From assembly GCA_963693285.1 (NCBI GenBank), contig OY848927.1:3040501-3104500 (forward strand): a DNA stretch of 64,000 bases, read 5' to 3'. Below, in pieces: positions 21,994 through 35,839 of the stretch. The notes below the pieces were generated by a model, which saw only the letters and a program-made list of their open reading frames with translations, did no database searches and had not been told where the DNA came from. The translations under genes and the position numbers were made by a program. Within the stretch, counting starts at the first letter, position 1; every line of letters starts with the position of its first letter. The DNA comes from Xestospongia muta. Taxonomy: Eukaryota; Porifera; Demospongiae; Haplosclerida; Petrosiidae.

Positions 21994-24900
21994 TGTGTGT
22001 GTTAGATAAAAGCAATCAACGTGTGTTTATAAAACTCTATATTTTTTCTAACGTAACATGATGGACATTTTTAGTTTGTTAGTGAGTGTACTTATGACCA
22101 ATAACCTATCCACTATGTATGAAGTCATATAATACATTCAAACAAAATGACCTCAAAATCTTAAAATCAAACCACTGTCTATATAATCCCCAATCTTATC
22201 TCAAAATTTATATCTCTCCCACTAACCTATCAAAGATAGTATATGTGTACTTTGTGTACACATTAAGATTGGTTCTCATTATGCATATAATTATAACTCA
22301 CTTAGCGTACATACTTATATATATTATAATTAAACTAACATCTCTATTTTGAATACTTACCATAGTATTAAGTGTTCTTAATAGTAGGCTCTTACTCGCA
22401 CTAACTGGTTGACTATAGCTATTACCATATAAGGGAGGTTGTAGGAGAGGACAGAGATCAGTAGAATTCTCCTCATCACTTACCTGTGATAAAATGTACC
22501 AGTAGTAATTATACTTTTATATTATAGGGTCTTACTCTTATCCAGTTATTGTCTCCTCCTGTACAAGTAGAGTTATCTCCAGTACATGTAAAATCTAACT
22601 GACACCATCCACATATACCATCTGTTGAGACACAAGGACTACATCTGAAATATAAAATAATCACTTAATTTGACTTATCACTTGTCACTGTAGTAAACAT
22701 TGATGTACTCATAAATGTTAATAGGAAAAAAGGAAACATAAAATGATACAGCACAGAGCAGTTATATAATGGTCAGTATTTATAAACAATTGTCATCATT
22801 GAATAATATAATAAACCTTTTCATTAGTTGTTTTACAACATTAAATGTTAAGCAATAATATAATAATGTACTTATGATATACACTTTTAATGTCGAAATT
22901 ACTTTTTGCTGTCAAACTAACATTTGAAATGAAATAATAGCAAGAAGCTCAGATAAACTATTTAATCAAGTCATGTTTATTTTATCTATAAAATAATTTA
23001 TCTACAAAGCACTTGTCATGTGAATGGGAAAGTTATTATAAATATAAAAACACTATAGTCACCAGGTATGTGTGGTTACTAGTCAGTTAGTACATGAAAT
23101 AATTATATCCAATCTTCCTATTGCTCTAATTATTGTTAGCCATAACTCATGTATGTATGAGTATTAATTATTGTAAGTCATACCAATTTAGGATAAATAA
23201 TACATTAAATTCACACATATATGAAGAACAAAAAAATGTAGGTCTATAAAAATCAAGAGCTAATTTTGTTTTTTATTGTTCATTAAAGAAACATAACTGT
23301 ATTACAGACTTACTTTGTAGTAACAGAACAGTTATAGAAGATATAATGATTATTATGTATGAAGAACTTCACTCCAGTATGATTACTATAGATACTAAAG
23401 TTAGTAACTAAAAGAGGAACATTAAAAGATAGTTAGTAATCAATGATGTACTTTACCTAGTTGGATATCAGTGACTTGAGATATGACATTATCTACTTGA
23501 CAAGTGGCACTAGTACCATTTACTTGTAATGGACTTAATATCTCAATATTTAGAGATACGTTATTAAATACACAGAAATATTCCTCTCCTGATAACTTAG
23601 GAGGTGGACCAGCAGGAGAGAGTGTTATCTTGATCTAGTGAGTAAGGGTATTTAAAAAAGAAATCTCAATATAACATAATACCTGGTATGGCATTGATTC
23701 TAACTCCAGTATAAACTGAGGTGGCTCAATAGTGACAGTATTAATACAGCTGTCACTATTCCCTTCAGTCAAGAATCGTCCTAATACGTGATTGTCCTGA
23801 CAAAAAGGACTACGAGAACATTTACCCTCAACTACACACCACCCACACAATGGATTACCCACACTAACACACTCACTACAACTAGTAGCACTTGCACACT
23901 CCTCTATCTTTAAACCAATCACCTATCAACAAATGTATGTTATATAGTACAATATATATATATACTAGTACTTACATCAGTAGTTCCTTTAATACCATAT
24001 ATATAGTCTGAACCTTCTGACCAAGTAAGACTAGTTACTGAACTAGACATTTCAACCTCAGTAATAAGACTAAGATTTCCATTATCCCACAAATACTGTA
24101 GAACAAATTATCACATCAACTAGAGTATAGTATATATATCTTTGACCTTGTTAATATAGTGTTTGTTACTAACAGAGAATGCAATATAAATGAAGTTGAG
24201 ATCATCTACAGTCAGTCCAAGAATAGATGTTAGTCCATTACTTATTGTAGTGTTAGTAATAATATTGTTAGAAGAGAGAACACCAGTAGCACCTACTGCT
24301 GGGTAAGTACCACTAATATCACACTATAAAAGAAAGAACAATTAAATACATTAAATGTGTCATAATTTAGCTTACCATAGTACCAGATAATCCTGAACAA
24401 GACTGGGTCTCCCACTGAATGTTACTATCACCACTATTACCTACTACACAGGACTGATAGGCATTGTCAATTCTGGAGTTAATAACAGTAAGATTATAAG
24501 AACAGACTCTACTAGGTGAACCACTTTGTGTTATTGCTATCAGTAATGTCTCTCCATTTAACACTGATACACCTTCAATAGTGGGAACAAAGAAAGTATT
24601 TCCATCACAACCTAATACTACTTCATATTGATTGTTGAAATCAATGTTACCACTGTCAGCAGTACTGTTACATACTCTAACAATACGAACTTCATCATTA
24701 CCAGCATTATCAATGGAATCTAGTACTACATAGTAAGAATATCCAAACTGGTAGAAACCATTATAAAATTTTCGATTACCACCTGATTGATAAGCAATTT
24801 CATCTAATGATCTTGATATTGAACTACCAGCAAACCCATATTGACGAAAATAGATACGATTATCATTATCAACAAAACTTCCAGTATAAAAACTTTCTCC

Positions 24901-25272
24901 TCCAATAACAGGAGCAGTGAACACAGCAATTTTATCACTAGCTCCAACACCAGGAAGTACATTAGAGACAGCTCTGTTAGTAACACCGACATCTGACCCA
25001 TTAAGGGCTGAACAAGAGTAATTAGTATAACACACTACCAACCATTGACCATCCTGTGTAGCAGCTAACCTCAGTATCTGATTGGACAATGATATCTGTT
25101 GTACTTGTTGTAGATCAGATGAGAGTTGGTAGACAGTACTACTAGTACTAGCAAACACTTTATCTCCACCAACAGCTAGAGAGCTAACACTACCAGATAG
25201 AGTGAAAGAAGGAGACTGAGCTCCAACATTTATTAACAAATGGAGTATCAGCAAATGAGAAGGAGCACTCAT
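19493..25272 (-). CDS. receptor R1: plexin-like ectodomain, short tail (18 exons, 1301 aa)
   Basis: Exons, right to left: 25272-24376, 24323-24147, 24095-23976, 23922-23683, 23634-23457, 23407-23314, 22644-22536, 22483-22361, 21910-21809, 21756-21645, 21594-20958, 20905-20732, 20682-20586, 20533-20291, 20239-20153, 20105-20052, 19999-19776 and 19730-19493. All phases agree. A signal peptide (MSAPSHLLILHLL) precedes a Sema domain (to about 398). PSI1 (GNPLCGWCVVEGKC), IPT, PSI2 (GICGWCQLDFTC), IPT, PSI3 (GFDCSWCDSNMC) and several IPT domains (SPTFGPASGGTLVRIEGTNL) follow. A furin-type KRRKRS lies in exon 11. The membrane helix (GGIIGAVIIIVIILLIVIIV) is in exon 17. The tail of about 90 aa has YEEL and PPPLPP and ends DDDDYI. 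It lacks the plexin GAP domain, so signalling must differ from known plexins. ATG 25272 is preferred over 25287 because R2 starts at the matching position. Confidence 0.85.
21926..21993. repeat. (AG)n microsatellite at the R1 exon-9 acceptor
   Basis: About 68 bp of almost pure AG lies 16 bp right of exon 9. On the R1 coding strand this is (CT)n and forms the polypyrimidine tract of intron 8. It is the longest of the copies in this window. Confidence 0.8.
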
Positions 25273-25539
25273 TTTTGTCTTGTTCACAATGCATAGAAAA
25301 GATCACTGACTATGCAAGCACCACTTTTTTCTATAACAATATTCATGGACAAATCATTCAAGTCAGTCCTGTGGTAATAATTATTACTTTAAGTATATTC
25401 ATAGCAAATTCTTACAACCACACCTTACAAAGCTATACGTCGATGTTTTTATAAATATCGTAATACAATAATTGCTGTGATAAACCACGTGTAGTGAATA
25501 ATATTGTGAATATGGCAAAGTATTAGGTAACATTGACTT

Positions 25540-26213
25540 CTTTGTGAATAGTTGCTGTTACTCCTCCTGAGAATAGGACAGCATCTGAGAATGACCATCT
25601 TCTACTACTAGCCTTAATTCTAGCTCTTCTAATAGCTCCGTTTTGAACAAAAAAGCTTTTCTGAGTTACAATGTCCTTATGACATTGGTGAAGTTTATGA
25701 TATTGCTCACACCCTCACTGATCTAGAGAAGTAAATTAGAATAATTAACAATTATAATTATCGATAACATTATTCAGGTTATATTAAAATCACTTTAACT
25801 GATACTTCAATTATATACTCGGTATAACTTCATAACTAAAGTTTTCAAACCTGATAATGTCTTTGTGTTTCCAACACATGATAAATTGAGGGAAAAATGT
25901 ACATTCTTTCGAGTGAATAAAAACAAAACAGTCCTTGGTTAAATTATTCCAAATTACTTGATGGAGGCTTCTGTCTTCCCTGTGTCATCTCCTCAAGAGC
26001 AAGCTATGGTAGTAGTGATCTTGGTGTGTTAGTTAGTTGGCCAATGAAGATTTTCTACAAAGCCACAGAGATATTGAGAAGACACAGAACTCTGCAATAT
26101 CAAAAAAATTCTATGGTTGATATGGTTTTCTTTCTTGATGTCATGGAGCAATGTACACCATCAGTTGCAGCAATGGCCATTTCTGCTCATGACCAACCAA
26201 TTCAAGCAAATTG
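25540..26213 (+). pseudogene. TTF-type zinc-finger / hAT-like protein relic upstream of R1
   Basis: Broken plus-strand frames begin VTPPENRTASENDHLLLLAL and continue to PDNVFVFPTHDKLREKCTFF. After a frameshift comes LLDGGFCLPCVISSRASYGS, then SSDLGVLVSWPMKIFYKATE and ILRRHRTLQYQKNSM. The order of FCxPC, W...A..L..H and H/Q..S fits the TTF zinc finger of hAT-derived (DUF4371) proteins. TGA and TAA stops and frameshifts show decay. The sister copy is at 52765-53460. Read from the R1 start it lies head to head. Confidence 0.45.
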
Positions 26214-26379
26214 ATCAAACTTGATTTCAATTGTAAAATTTATTTTTTGTGGAAGACAGAATATTGTTCTTTGAGGCCGCAGAGATGATGAAAAGTATTC
26301 TCATAATCTAGCTATTAACACTGGTAACTTCAATCTTTGCTTATTGAGTTGGGTGAAGTGTTGAAGAAGCCATAAAGTG

Positions 26380-28730
26380 GAAATGAACAATATGGAATAT
26401 GAAATATATATACTTACAGTAACTGTATACTGATATTTAACTGGTGGTATACATGCTATGATCTGAGACATATATTGCTTGGTATCAATACATATTACAT
26501 GATTCATACTTTATTTGACAGCTGTCTTAAGTTGAGGTGCAGTAGTATTTACTCTCATAGTTATAAATACATTGCTGGTTACAGTATTATTGTCATCAGG
26601 AGTAATAGTACATACTATCCTCTTCCCAGGTATATACAGATCTGAGTTAGAGGTACATGTCCTATTGCCGAGAGTACCAGAGAATATTTCTGATGACTGG
26701 GTACCCAAATTATTTCCATAAATGGTAATTTGTGTTCATGTTTGGGGAGAACCACTTGTGGGAGTGAAGTTAATAATGACAGGATTAGGACAATCTCCAC
26801 TCATTGTGACTATATTATTAGTACACACACTCCTCTCACTACACATATTACTATCACACCAACTACAGTCAAATCCAGTGTTAATATTCTGAGCTAGACA
26901 TGAAGAACAACCATTAGTCAGTGTAGGACAATTGTATAGGACCACTATATATAAGACAGAATACTCAGCAGTTTACTTTATATATTAGACTTACCATTGA
27001 TGGTGTCTCCAGTAGTAGTCTCTATATCATAGGATTTGGTATTAGAGATCTGTCTGAGAATGAAAGAATGTGTCTGAGTCTGAGTATGACCTCCACTAAA
27101 TGACAACTGTAATAACATAATAACAATAATATATCTCCTAATAATACAATATACTTACCTCCTGACCACTGGGTATATTACATGTAACAATATTGTCACT
27201 AGTTCGTATACCAGTTCAAACCATGCTACCAAATAAACATTGGTATGTTATACCACTAGTCTGAATGGAGAGAATGAGAGAGAGAGATGAAAGCAATTAA
27301 CCTGTATGTGTTTTTAAACATAGATGGACATTTTTAGTTTGTTTAGTGAGCATACTTATGACCAATAACCTATTCACTTTGTATGAAGTCTTATAATACA
27401 TTCAAACAAAATGATATGACTTCAAAATCTTCAAATCAAACTACACCCTATATATTAGGATAATAGGATACATCTCTCTATATTACCAAAGCTTAATTCC
27501 TGAGCTTATCTCAATATTTATATCTCTCCCACTAACCTATCAAGGATTTGTAGTATATGTGTATTTTGTGTACACATGTAGATTGCTCTCATCATACACA
27601 TAATTATGACCCATTTACCATAGTATTAAGAGTTCTTAATTGTAGGTTCTTACTCACACCAACTGGTTACTATAGCTATTACCATATAAGGGAGGTTGTA
27701 GGAGAGGACAAGGATTTACCTTACTGGTTATCTGTGATAAAATGTACCATTAGTAATTGTACTTTTATATTATAGAATTTTTATCTTATCCAGTTATATC
27801 TCCTCCATTACAAGTAGACTTATCTCTAGTACATGAAAATGTAACTGACACGATCCACATATACCATCTGTTGAGACACAAGGACTACACCTGAAATATA
27901 AAAATAATCACTTGATTTGACTTATCACTAAAAGAAATATTACCAAAAGCTCAGGCAAGCTATCTAATCAAGTTATCTTTATTGTATTTATGAAATAATT
28001 CATCAACAAAGTACTTGTTATACATTGACAATGTTATTATAATGAATATATAAACACTATAGTCATCAGATGTATATGTATGTGGCTACTAGTTAGTTAG
28101 TACATGAAATAATTATATGCATTCTTCCCAAAGCTTTAATTATTGTAAACCATAACTCATGTATGTATGAATAACAATTATTGTAAGTCATACCAATTTA
28201 GGATAAATAATACATTAAATTCACACATATATAAGGAACAAAAAGTATGTAGGTCTATAAAAATCAAGAGCTAATTTTGTTTCCTTTTGTTCTTGTTCAT
28301 TAAAGGAACAAAACTGTATTACAGACTTACTTTGTAGTAACAGAACAGTTATAGAAGATGTAATGATTATTATGTATGAAGAACTTCCCTCCAGTACGAT
28401 TACTGTAGATATTAAAGTTAGTAACTAAAAGAGGAACATTAAAAGATAGTTAGTAATCAATGATGTATTTTACCTAGTTGTATATCAGTGACTTGAGATA
28501 TGACATTATCTACTTGACAAGTGGCACTAGTACCATTTACTTGTAATGGACTTAATATCTCAATATTTAGAGATATGTTATTAAATACACAGAAATACTC
28601 CTCTCTTGATAACTTAGGAGGAGGACCAGCAGTAGAGAATGATATCTTTATCTAGTGAGTAAGACTATTTAAGAAAAAATTTCAATATAACATAATACCT
28701 GGTATGGTGGATTAAAAGCAATTTTATTAA
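26380..28730 (-). pseudogene. receptor relic right of R1 (exons 5-11 plus part of 16)
   Basis: Right to left: IPT exon 5 (28655-28480), exon 6 (28430-28340), PSI2 exon 7 (27890-27790), exon 8 (27740-27600), exon 9 (27255-27165), exon 10 (27110-26995) and part of exon 11 (26945-26520). A join to an exon-16 piece (26480-26415) follows. Exon 11 is frameshifted after FTPTSGSPQT. The Sema domain, transmembrane exon and tail are missing. The sister copy is at 53640-55790. Confidence 0.75.
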
Positions 28731-29280
28731 TCCTCTGATTCATCTGCTAACTTATAAGGTTGTTAATGGGGCTTCACTGAGAGAAAAGGGACTGTACTTT
28801 AGGACTGTAGTATCGTACTTTTTCTAATTGAAGTACAGACATCAATTAACTGAAAAAAATGCTAATGATCAAATTGAAAAATTTAGAGAAGTTGTAAATT
28901 TATTGGACACGCTCTATTCCTTACAAGAGGCTGGGAGACAATGCCCAAATAATAGAGACGTGTCATAATGCATTATTTTAATGTTAGTATAACTACCTAT
29001 AGGAAGTCCTGTGCTCTCTTTAATCTCATAGTCCCATATGACATTGAGATGGGACTATGGGATTCCTAGGGAATTCTGATGGCAAATCTGGACAACACTG
29101 AATAATGATAGTGGTCTATAATTTGATATCACTGATTTATTTTTACTTTTAGTTGGTTGATGCCATTTCTTTATGTAGATCCTCAAGAATTTGTAAAAAT
29201 AGTCATGTTAGAAAATGAAGAGAATGAAGAAGAGCTTCAGACCACTTTAGAAAACCTTGATAGAAATTTTAATATATTAA
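28730..29280. repeat. unidentified block shared by three modules, with a stem-loop
   Basis: This is shared with 55790-56154 and 61010-61570. A stem-loop at 29027-29059 has 11-bp perfect arms (CATAGTCCCAT / ATGGGACTATG) and is followed by the palindrome-like ATTCCTAGGGAAT. The plus strand after 29155 reads like degraded coding DNA (MLENEENEEELQTTLENLDR), but I cannot place it. Confidence 0.4.
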
Positions 29281-31934
29281 TCATAACTGTTTGATCAGCT
29301 CTTGATCATAAACTATAACATCAACAACTAGTACTAGTGGACTTTAGTGGAACCCATCATGAAATAAGATGAGAATATCATATTCACTTTTCAATCAGAT
29401 CTTGTAGCAATATGAACTAAATATGAGCAGTTGTTTATGTCTATTATGGAGAAATGGATCCCCTGATCCAGCTTACCAACTCATACCAAGCTTTTTTGGC
29501 TAATAAAGTCTCCTCTCAGAAAGTGGCATCTTTTTCACAAGACATCTTGGTATTACATGATTGGTACCCATTTAAACAACTATCACAAATATAAAAATGA
29601 GGTTACCAACTTGATGAAAGAGGTGAAGAAAGCTTACTATTCCACCTTGCTAACACAAGAGGTTTTTGGAAAGTTATAAGACACCTTTATGATTCATCTA
29701 GCTCCTATACCTACTCTGTCTTGTGGTATGATTTACTAACTATTAATGTAGATAAATAATTGTTTAAACCACTTTTTCAGTGAATGTAACAACAGACGAC
29801 TTCCTTCTATCATCTCAACTGATTGCCCAGTTTTAATTACATTAGATACTTATGTATGTACAGTTGAAGAGGTTAGTAATTAACTATTCACATCGACATA
29901 ACTAATTCTAGTGGGTCTCATTTAATTACTAATCATATGCACAAAGCAACAACTGGTTCAAATGCTCCTTTCTTAACCAAGTTTTTTAATGTCGGTATTA
30001 CCTCTGCCTCTTTCGCTCATTCTCAATTCCCGATAAGAAAGTGTCAAACTTTTGTCAATTGACTAGAGTATCTAGTAATTCTATTAACTGGTTATACTTT
30101 GGTCTAACAGACATAACAGGATCAGACATTACTAATAACTAGTATTTTATTGTGAAGGCATTTGACAAATACAATAGTTGTCAATCACAATTATAGTCTT
30201 TACAAGGTAAAAATTGTCATAAAAGGCAAACATCACAATTATGATACCGTATAATAATTGCGAGACAATTAATTATGACGTAACATTGTGTGATGTGTAA
30301 TCCATAAATATTGACCAAATATGGAATGTAATCCAGTAGGTGGTGATTTAAAATAGTAGGTACAAATTTATTGACCCTATTAACTTATGATCTTAATTTA
30401 TAATTTTATCTTCAAAGTCTAATGGACTATCTGTGCACTCATCTCTTTATTTCTTACATAGTTCATCTATTCAACAACACATTGACATCAGTTATTAATA
30501 ACAAATCACAAATTGATGATACAAGACCACAGAGAGTCACAGTTTATATAATTATAAAGTAAAGTATCATGATATTAAGACATTGATAACAGTTAGTGAG
30601 TGTTATTGCATATCGTCTATGTACAATTACTCTTTGTCATTTCCTATCACAGTTGTACTATCAGTGCAGTTTGTCAAACATAGCTTGACATTTGATTCAA
30701 TGACATAAGCTATACATATAGACATACAATGCATACCATACTAAAGTTTATAATTAGCTATTGCTAAAGTACTTATTCATTAATGTGTATTGAGTATATA
30801 GCACTTACATATATATCATACATTAATATCAACACAAGAAGTCATCATACACGTATATTGTGAGTTAGCAATATAGACCTATTTGTTGACTAATTATGTC
30901 ATTACATTGTAAAATGGTAGTTGTTAATACAACACATATACTATATATAATTACAAACATTCTCATGCCGGCAGGAATTTATATGGGTGGGGTATAGTTA
31001 ATAAAGTGATAATCACCTAAAGTTTTAGGTGATTATTATATATTAGTTCTCCTCTTATATTACATTTATATTATATTGTCATATTATATTATTGTCTTTC
31101 TCTATCTCTCCTTCCAGATCTCTGAGATTCTCTGTTGACATTAAGTTATGGTATTGATACTAGCTGGAGGCCATTATATTGTAATAATCACTTCATTTTA
31201 ATTTAACATTTAACATATCACAATATTACAAATGGATATCAAGTGATCCTAACTGTATGCCTGATTCATCAAACGATAACCACAAATGAATACGAAGAAA
31301 AGAATTGTAGTTATAGGTATGAATAGGTATTTACATATTAATTGTACATACATGTACAAATAATTTAATAGAAGTTCAGACTGGACTACACCACTAATGA
31401 TTCTACTATTAACTTACAGTTAGTATATTATACCTTGTGTTATCAGTAAATACATTATAATTTTATGTTGATACTGACAATATTTCATAGGTATCTCCAC
31501 TATTGTACCAGAGACACAATATATCTTCCTCAATCATTATGTGACATTTGAATGTGCTAGCAAATTAACTGGATACACTCTCTTGGATTTTGTAATTGAG
31601 AATTGTGAGTTACCAGCTGGAATATGACTTATTAGAAGTTATATCTAAATTACCAGCACAGCAGTAAGTCACAGCTGGATTATAATAGTCATTTTGAATG
31701 TTATGTTGTTAACTATTTTTAATATATTCAATTCAAACAACACTTAATTTCTCAATTGTATTACACATATTAATAACAATTGATAAAATATGTCATATAA
31801 TTTAAGAAATAAAATATATCCTACACAAACTATTATTCCAACTCTTAATATAATACGTACTATAGTACTAACTGCTATCAGTATGTCATTATAATATATA
31901 GTGATGTAATAATGATGTAATGATAAACTCACTA
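29281..31934. repeat. linker block of module 3
   Basis: This matches 8521-11550. It contains a LINE relic (29400-30140), the palindrome (31009-31036) and the Ig-like exon (31491-31604; ISTIVPETQYIFLNHYVTFE). The second Ig half-frame is deleted at about 31683. No other gene was seen. Confidence 0.65.
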
Positions 31935-33190
31935 TATGGATCTTTAATTTTTCTCTTCATAATAGATTACTAAACACATCTTTCTTTGAATTCAGGACAT
32001 TTAATGAATGATAGAAACATTGTGCTGTTTCTTACTTTAAGATTCATCAATCTGGCAGTGTACAAAAATTTTCTTATAATACAATATATTATAACGACAT
32101 CATGTAGTTGTTGTGGTTGTTAAAATGTATATAATATAAATCTAAAGTGAAGTGTTATTATATTGTTTACAAGGACAGTATTAAACATAAGAAAAGTCTA
32201 CTTTATCTGGATCTGTGGCAAGATGATATGATGAAGATATCTCATGAATAGGTGTTGGGTATAATATAACTTTACAATATATTGAAGTGGTTGGTTGTAC
32301 ACAGAATGGACTGAAGTGCTTTTGAATCAATTGTGGTCTTTCAGTCCAAAAATCAAGTCGACTTGTCTTCTTTAGGTCTTGGCAGCAAAATAATTGCCAC
32401 TTACAAAAATGTAATATATATTTTTACTCAAACTCAATGTGTTGATTGTTGAAGTAATGCCTGGTTAGTCCATAAGCCTCAACCAATTACCCAACCATAT
32501 GATATTTCGGCGATTGTACAGCAAGCTTTGAGACTGAATTCATCACCTTCTGATATTGAAAAGTGTGCAGAGCGGCACTAACTGATCAAAGCTCATCCGA
32601 CTCTTTGAAAAAAAAAATTGGGGATCTATAGTTCGATATTTAATCAGCGAATATTTACTATTACTAGTAATGATGAATTCAGTATGGATCTTTAATTTCT
32701 TTCTTTATAATAGATTACTAAACACATCGTTCTTTGAATTCAGGACATCTAATGAATAATACAAACATTGTGCTGTTTTTTATTTTAAGATTTATCAATC
32801 TGACAATGTACAAAAACTTTCTTATAATACAATATATTATAACGACATCATGTAGTTATTGTGGTTGTTAAAATGTATACAATATAAATGTAAGTGAAAT
32901 GTTATTATATTGTTTACAAGGACAGTATTAAGACAATTCTACTTTATCTGGATCTATGGCAAGATAGTGTGATGGAGATATCTCATGAATAGGTGTTGGG
33001 TATAATATAACTTTATAACATACTAAAGTGGTTGGTTGTACAAAGAATGGACTGAAGTGCTTTTAAATCAATTGTGGTTTTTCAGTCCAAGAATCAAGTC
33101 GACTTGTCTTCTTTAGGTCTTGGCAGCAAAATAATTGCAACTTACAAAATGTAATATATATGTTCTCAATTAGTCCATACAGTATGTAAT
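31935..33190. repeat. direct repeat pair and exon-1 relic before T-box copy C
   Basis: 31935-32500 and 32690-33190 are the direct repeats described at 11549-12778. The decayed T-box exon-1 piece at 32511-32680 lies between them. Unlike copy B, real T-box promoter and exon-1 sequence follows (from 33191). Confidence 0.7.
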
Positions 33191-33337
33191 GAGTATTTGG
33201 CATCACCCACTCTTTACGTCCTCTAACGGGTCTTTCAAAAGAATTTTAAAGTTGTTTACAATGTTACGCTATACCTGGCATGGGTGAGAACTTACGTCAT
33301 CCTAGCCATGTGCAGCAGAAAGCTTTGAGACTAAATT

Positions 33338-33359
33338 CACCTTTTAATATTAAAAGGTG
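33338..33359. promoter_or_regulatory. 22-bp palindrome before T-box copy C
   Basis: Identical to 67-88, here 72 bp before the ATG. The flanking TTACGTCA octamer (33292-33299) is also kept. Confidence 0.4.
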
Positions 33360-33431
33360 TCATCCCGCGGTGGAGATATCTTTAATTGAAGATAATAATA
33401 TACAGAGCGGCACTAATTGAGATCAAACCTC

Positions 33432-35518
33432 ATGCGACTCTTTGAAAAAGAGATTGGGGGTCTAGTTCGATATTTAATCAGCGAATATTTACTAGTACTA
33501 AACGATTTGTTGAACAACGTTATTCTGCCAGACTTAGACGTAGAAGAAGAAAACGGAGCAAAGATGGAGAAATTTGAGCAGTTTGTCAAATACATTGATG
33601 GCGAGGACGAGCAGAGCCAAGAACCACAATGTGCTCGCAAACTCCTCTTGCCGACCCCGCGTTATCTTACGTGTAAAGTGAAGTTACTCAACTCAGAATT
33701 ATGGAAGTGCTTCTCTTCTGTAGGAACTGAAATGATTATAACTAAAAGTGGAAGGTAAGACATATAGCTTGTTTTGCTCTCTATTTGACTGCCTTCTTTA
33801 TACATGCTTATTTTCTAGGAGAATGTTTCCAGCCATCGATATTTCAGTTGCTGGTTTATCTCCAAACTCTCTTTATTCTATGTACCTTGACGTTTTACCG
33901 TTTGATGATCATCGTTACAAATACATCCAAACAGATTGGCAACAAGTGGGGAAAGCCGGACATAAAACTTCTTATCGCAGTTATGTTCACCCTGATTCGC
34001 CAAATACTGGAGCCTACTGGATGGAGAAACCAATATCGTTTAAATTAGTCAAATTGACTAACAGTAAATCAACTAAATGCGATGATCAGGTAATATCATC
34101 ATAATAACTACAACAATACTAATATTATGTGTCTTTGTCACATTTATAATCATTATTCTATAAATTCTAGATCATTCTCAATTCAATGCAAAAGTACATT
34201 CCTTCTATTCGGATTACACGTGAATCTAAAAAGGACAAGCCAGTAACTCAATCATTCCAGTTTCCAGAAACTACTTTCATTGCTGTTACGGCATATCAAA
34301 ACAGCAAGGTAAGAAACAGTAAAACAGTATACTATTATCACCCTAACACATAAGCCTATAACTATTAACGAATATAATATTTGCTTCTATCAGATGAAAC
34401 AATTGAAAATTGAACATAATCCGTATGCCCGTGCATTTCGAGACTCCATACCTTCTGAGAGTACCAGTAAAGCAGCGAAAAAAGGAGGCTACGTTCGTAG
34501 TCCAACAATAACAGTTTCACCTCCTCGACATCAGTCTCTTCCATCATTCGATGCACATATCAATGAAGAAAGTGATGCAACTCATACCAATGTAGAATCC
34601 GGTAATTTTTGTGCAAATACTTAAGCTCTCATCTCTCTTTAAATTATTGGCATCATGCAATTATCACTTTAAGCTCAGATTGTTTCATCTTTTTTTTCTT
34701 TCCTCAAGATTTCGTAAGTTCAGAAATGCTCTACCCAGAAGACAGGGTGCCAACTATACCATCTAATCCACAACCCCTAGAAAGTCCGTATGGCTGTCCA
34801 CTTGATTTTCCCCCAGATGAGTATAGTCAATTGAAAATTAAACATAATCCGTATGCCCGTGAATTTCAAGACTCCATACCTTCTGAGAGTACCAGTAAAG
34901 CAGCGAAAAAAGGAGGCTACGTTCGTAGTCCAACAATAAGAGTTTCACCTCCTCAAAATCAGTCTCTTCCATCATTCAATGCACATATCAATGAAGAAAG
35001 TGATACCACTCATAGCAGTGTAGAATCCGGTAATTTTTGTGCAAATACTTAAGCTCTCATCTCTCTTTAAATTATTGACATCATGCAATTATCACTTTAA
35101 GCTCAGATTGTTTCATCTTTTTTTTCTTTCCTCAAGATTTCGTAAGTTCAGAAATGCTCTACCCAGAAAACTGGGTGCCAACTATACCATCTAATCCACA
35201 ACCCCTAGAAAGTCCATATGGCTGTCCACTTAATTTTCCCCCAGATGACTATAATCTTTACAACAGTGCTTTAATATATCAACTTCCACCAATAGAATCA
35301 TTTTCGGAGCCATATCTCCGTCAAACATCTCAGTAAGTTACCTCAATATCATTTAGAGAGTTGTGAGCTTTTTTTATTGAAGGATGTATTTGGAAGCTCA
35401 AGCTCAAGAGGTAATTATAAGTCCCGTTAAAATGCCAGAGTGTCTACAATTACGTGCTCTACCAAAACTTATTGATCTTGAATATAAAGATGAAGATTAT
35501 AATGGAAATCCTACATGA
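33432..35518 (+). CDS. T-box transcription factor, copy C (7 exons, 530 aa)
   Basis: Exons are 33432-33754, 33819-34089, 34171-34308, 34394-34601, 34709-35029, 35137-35332 and 35383-35518. Phases agree and no exon has a stop. It differs from copy A by a three-codon insertion in exon 1 (VLNDLLNN for VLLNN) and scattered substitutions. Exon 4 starts ATG AAA where A and B have ATA AAA. The start at 33432 matches copy A. The complete T-domain, the duplicated LKI(E/K)HNPYAR segment in exon 5, and the acidic C-terminal exon 7 (PKLIDLEYKDEDYNGNPT) are all present. It is probably a functional nuclear DNA-binding factor. Confidence 0.85.
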
Positions 35519-35619
35519 ATAGAAATTTAACTTCTCAAAATTTTGTTTTATTTATTTTACTTTGGCACATTCAACTTGTTATTTGTCAAAATTCAATGTG
35601 TTATCTATATATTAATAAC

Positions 35620-35830
35620 TCAGTCCTCATATTCAGATTCTAATTTACATCCATTATGATCCATTGGTGATCCCATCACTGAAGAATATTCCCATTGGAA
35701 AAAACCACAACCGTAATTCTCACTTTCAGCATCTAATTCTTCACCTCCATATTGTCTTCCAATTGATTGTTATCTTCTTCTTTGCTATCGATATCAGGAA
35801 CATCTGTTATTTTTCTTCTTTTTGGCACAT
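35620..35830 (-). CDS. last two exons of the unidentified minus-strand gene, copy C (partial)
   Basis: Same structure as at 14620-14830, with a 50-nt intron and the TATAAG acceptor. Upstream, a 78-codon frame (36185-35949) contains SLKLPIISNHYTDGYRVELN, then RPAARICQCINDIKK, which reads like real protein and may be an earlier exon. The family is not recognised. Confidence 0.4.
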
Positions 35831-35839
35831 CTTATAGCA

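Noticed and set aside
25540..26213. Functional divergent gene sharing a promoter with R1
   Set aside because: Frameshifts and stops interrupt it; only a relic can be supported.
33417..33431. Five extra codons at the N-terminus of T-box copy C
   Set aside because: The frame there begins at TTG, not ATG. The ATG at 33432 matches copy A.
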